From Nostoc sp. WHI (lineage in GTDB: Bacteria; Cyanobacteriota; Cyanobacteriia; Cyanobacteriales; Nostocaceae), in contig NZ_WBKM01000215.1 in the NCBI RefSeq assembly GCF_015714725.1, forward strand, positions 1-32,055: 32,055 bases of DNA, given 5' to 3'. Shown here one piece after another: positions 31,789-32,055 of the stretch. Each line of letters opens with the position of its first letter. Positions within the stretch are counted from its first letter, which is position 1. The position numbers and the translations under genes are program-made. Under the pieces are notes generated by a model. The model worked only from the letters and a program-made list of their open reading frames with translations, was not told where the DNA came from and searched no databases.

Positions 31789-32055
31789 TTAAACCGCAAC
31801 TGATGGTTCTTTACGTGGTGGTGTTACTGTTTTTTTAACAATTGGGCATCGGTTTTTACGGTGACGCTTTTTTCCTGGTTCCCAACCAGGGGACTTTCCT
31901 CGAGGTTTGGGTGCTCTTGTCGGAGTACCAATCACCGCGAAAACTCCTCCCATAGCTTGGGCAACTCTTCCAGGGGTCAAATTACCCTGAGATTTCTGCC
32001 AAGGTAGAGGATTGTCAGCAACGATATCACGGGCTAACCACAACTCCCAAGTCAT
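31789..32055 (-). mobile_element. DDE transposase, C-terminal part, running off the window
   Basis: 88 codons are seen, ending at TAA 31789; the gene continues past the right edge, and the ATG at 32055 is probably internal. The sequence (MTWELWLARDIVADNPLPWQ, SQGNLTPGRVAQAMGGVFAV, IGTPTRAPKPRGKSPGW and RNRCPIVKKT) matches, from memory, the conserved tail of a large cyanobacterial transposase family (NF041680-like). It lies in the same direction as, and directly upstream of, the nurA remnant, so the insertion probably destroyed nurA. Confidence 0.75.

Overview
This window reads as part of a large plasmid, or a plasmid-derived segment, of a filamentous cyanobacterium, most likely Nostocales. 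The pointers are repeated HIP1 octamers (GCGATCGC near 180, 520, 4140, 8345, 10270, 12363, 16487, 19624 and 19751), a low-to-mid GC AT-leaning composition, and proteins that look like those of Nostoc-type plasmids. No rRNA, tRNA or CRISPR array was seen.

Layout, left to right. (1) 1-5430, plus strand: the 3' part of an actin-like (ParM/Alp) ATPase gene, then a tight run of small unknown genes, a coiled-coil protein, two small membrane proteins and a membrane-anchored HerA/FtsK-like P-loop ATPase. A TAA stop separates the ATPase from 47 more in-frame codons. A helically phased GACAG array (5484-5580) and two coupled tiny genes follow. (2) 6065-9712: a candidate replication region. It holds two related double-hairpin terminators, a remnant of a winged-helix gene, two small secreted proteins, an array of about eight 18-bp iterons (7304-7570), a 408-aa protein that may be a degenerate polymerase-palm replication protein (minus strand), and a divergent ribbon-helix-helix gene. 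(3) 9833-11140: an EVE-domain gene and a convergent gene that may also be PUA-like. (4) 11347-19540: a MITE with target-site duplication, then a kinase-SF1 helicase fusion and a PLD nuclease. This pair matches the architecture of Mokosh type I anti-phage defence. Small unknown genes and a frameshifted alpha-solenoid gene follow. (5) 20057-24067: a tyrosine recombinase, a PIN-domain toxin-antitoxin pair, a class C beta-lactamase-like serine hydrolase, and fragments of an integron-integrase-like recombinase and a DUF4365 gene. This looks like a mobile-DNA scrap zone. (6) 24148-25460, minus strand: a ParA-like ATPase, its RHH partner, and an upstream array of GATAYC hexamers in strict 8-bp register, a likely centromere/operator. 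(7) 25541-31788, minus strand: sbcC, sbcD, a HerA-like ATPase and the C-terminal remnant of what is probably nurA, cut off by the end of a transposase gene that runs out of the window.

How it fits together: the replicon carries two segregation modules of different kinds (actin-type and ParA-type), an iteron origin candidate, a defence operon and a double-strand-break processing operon that joins archaeal-type HerA/NurA with bacterial SbcCD. The least-explained parts are the 1-5430 operon, the iteron/Rep/hairpin region, and the solenoid gene behind the kinase-helicase/PLD pair. All family calls come from reading motifs; no database search was run.
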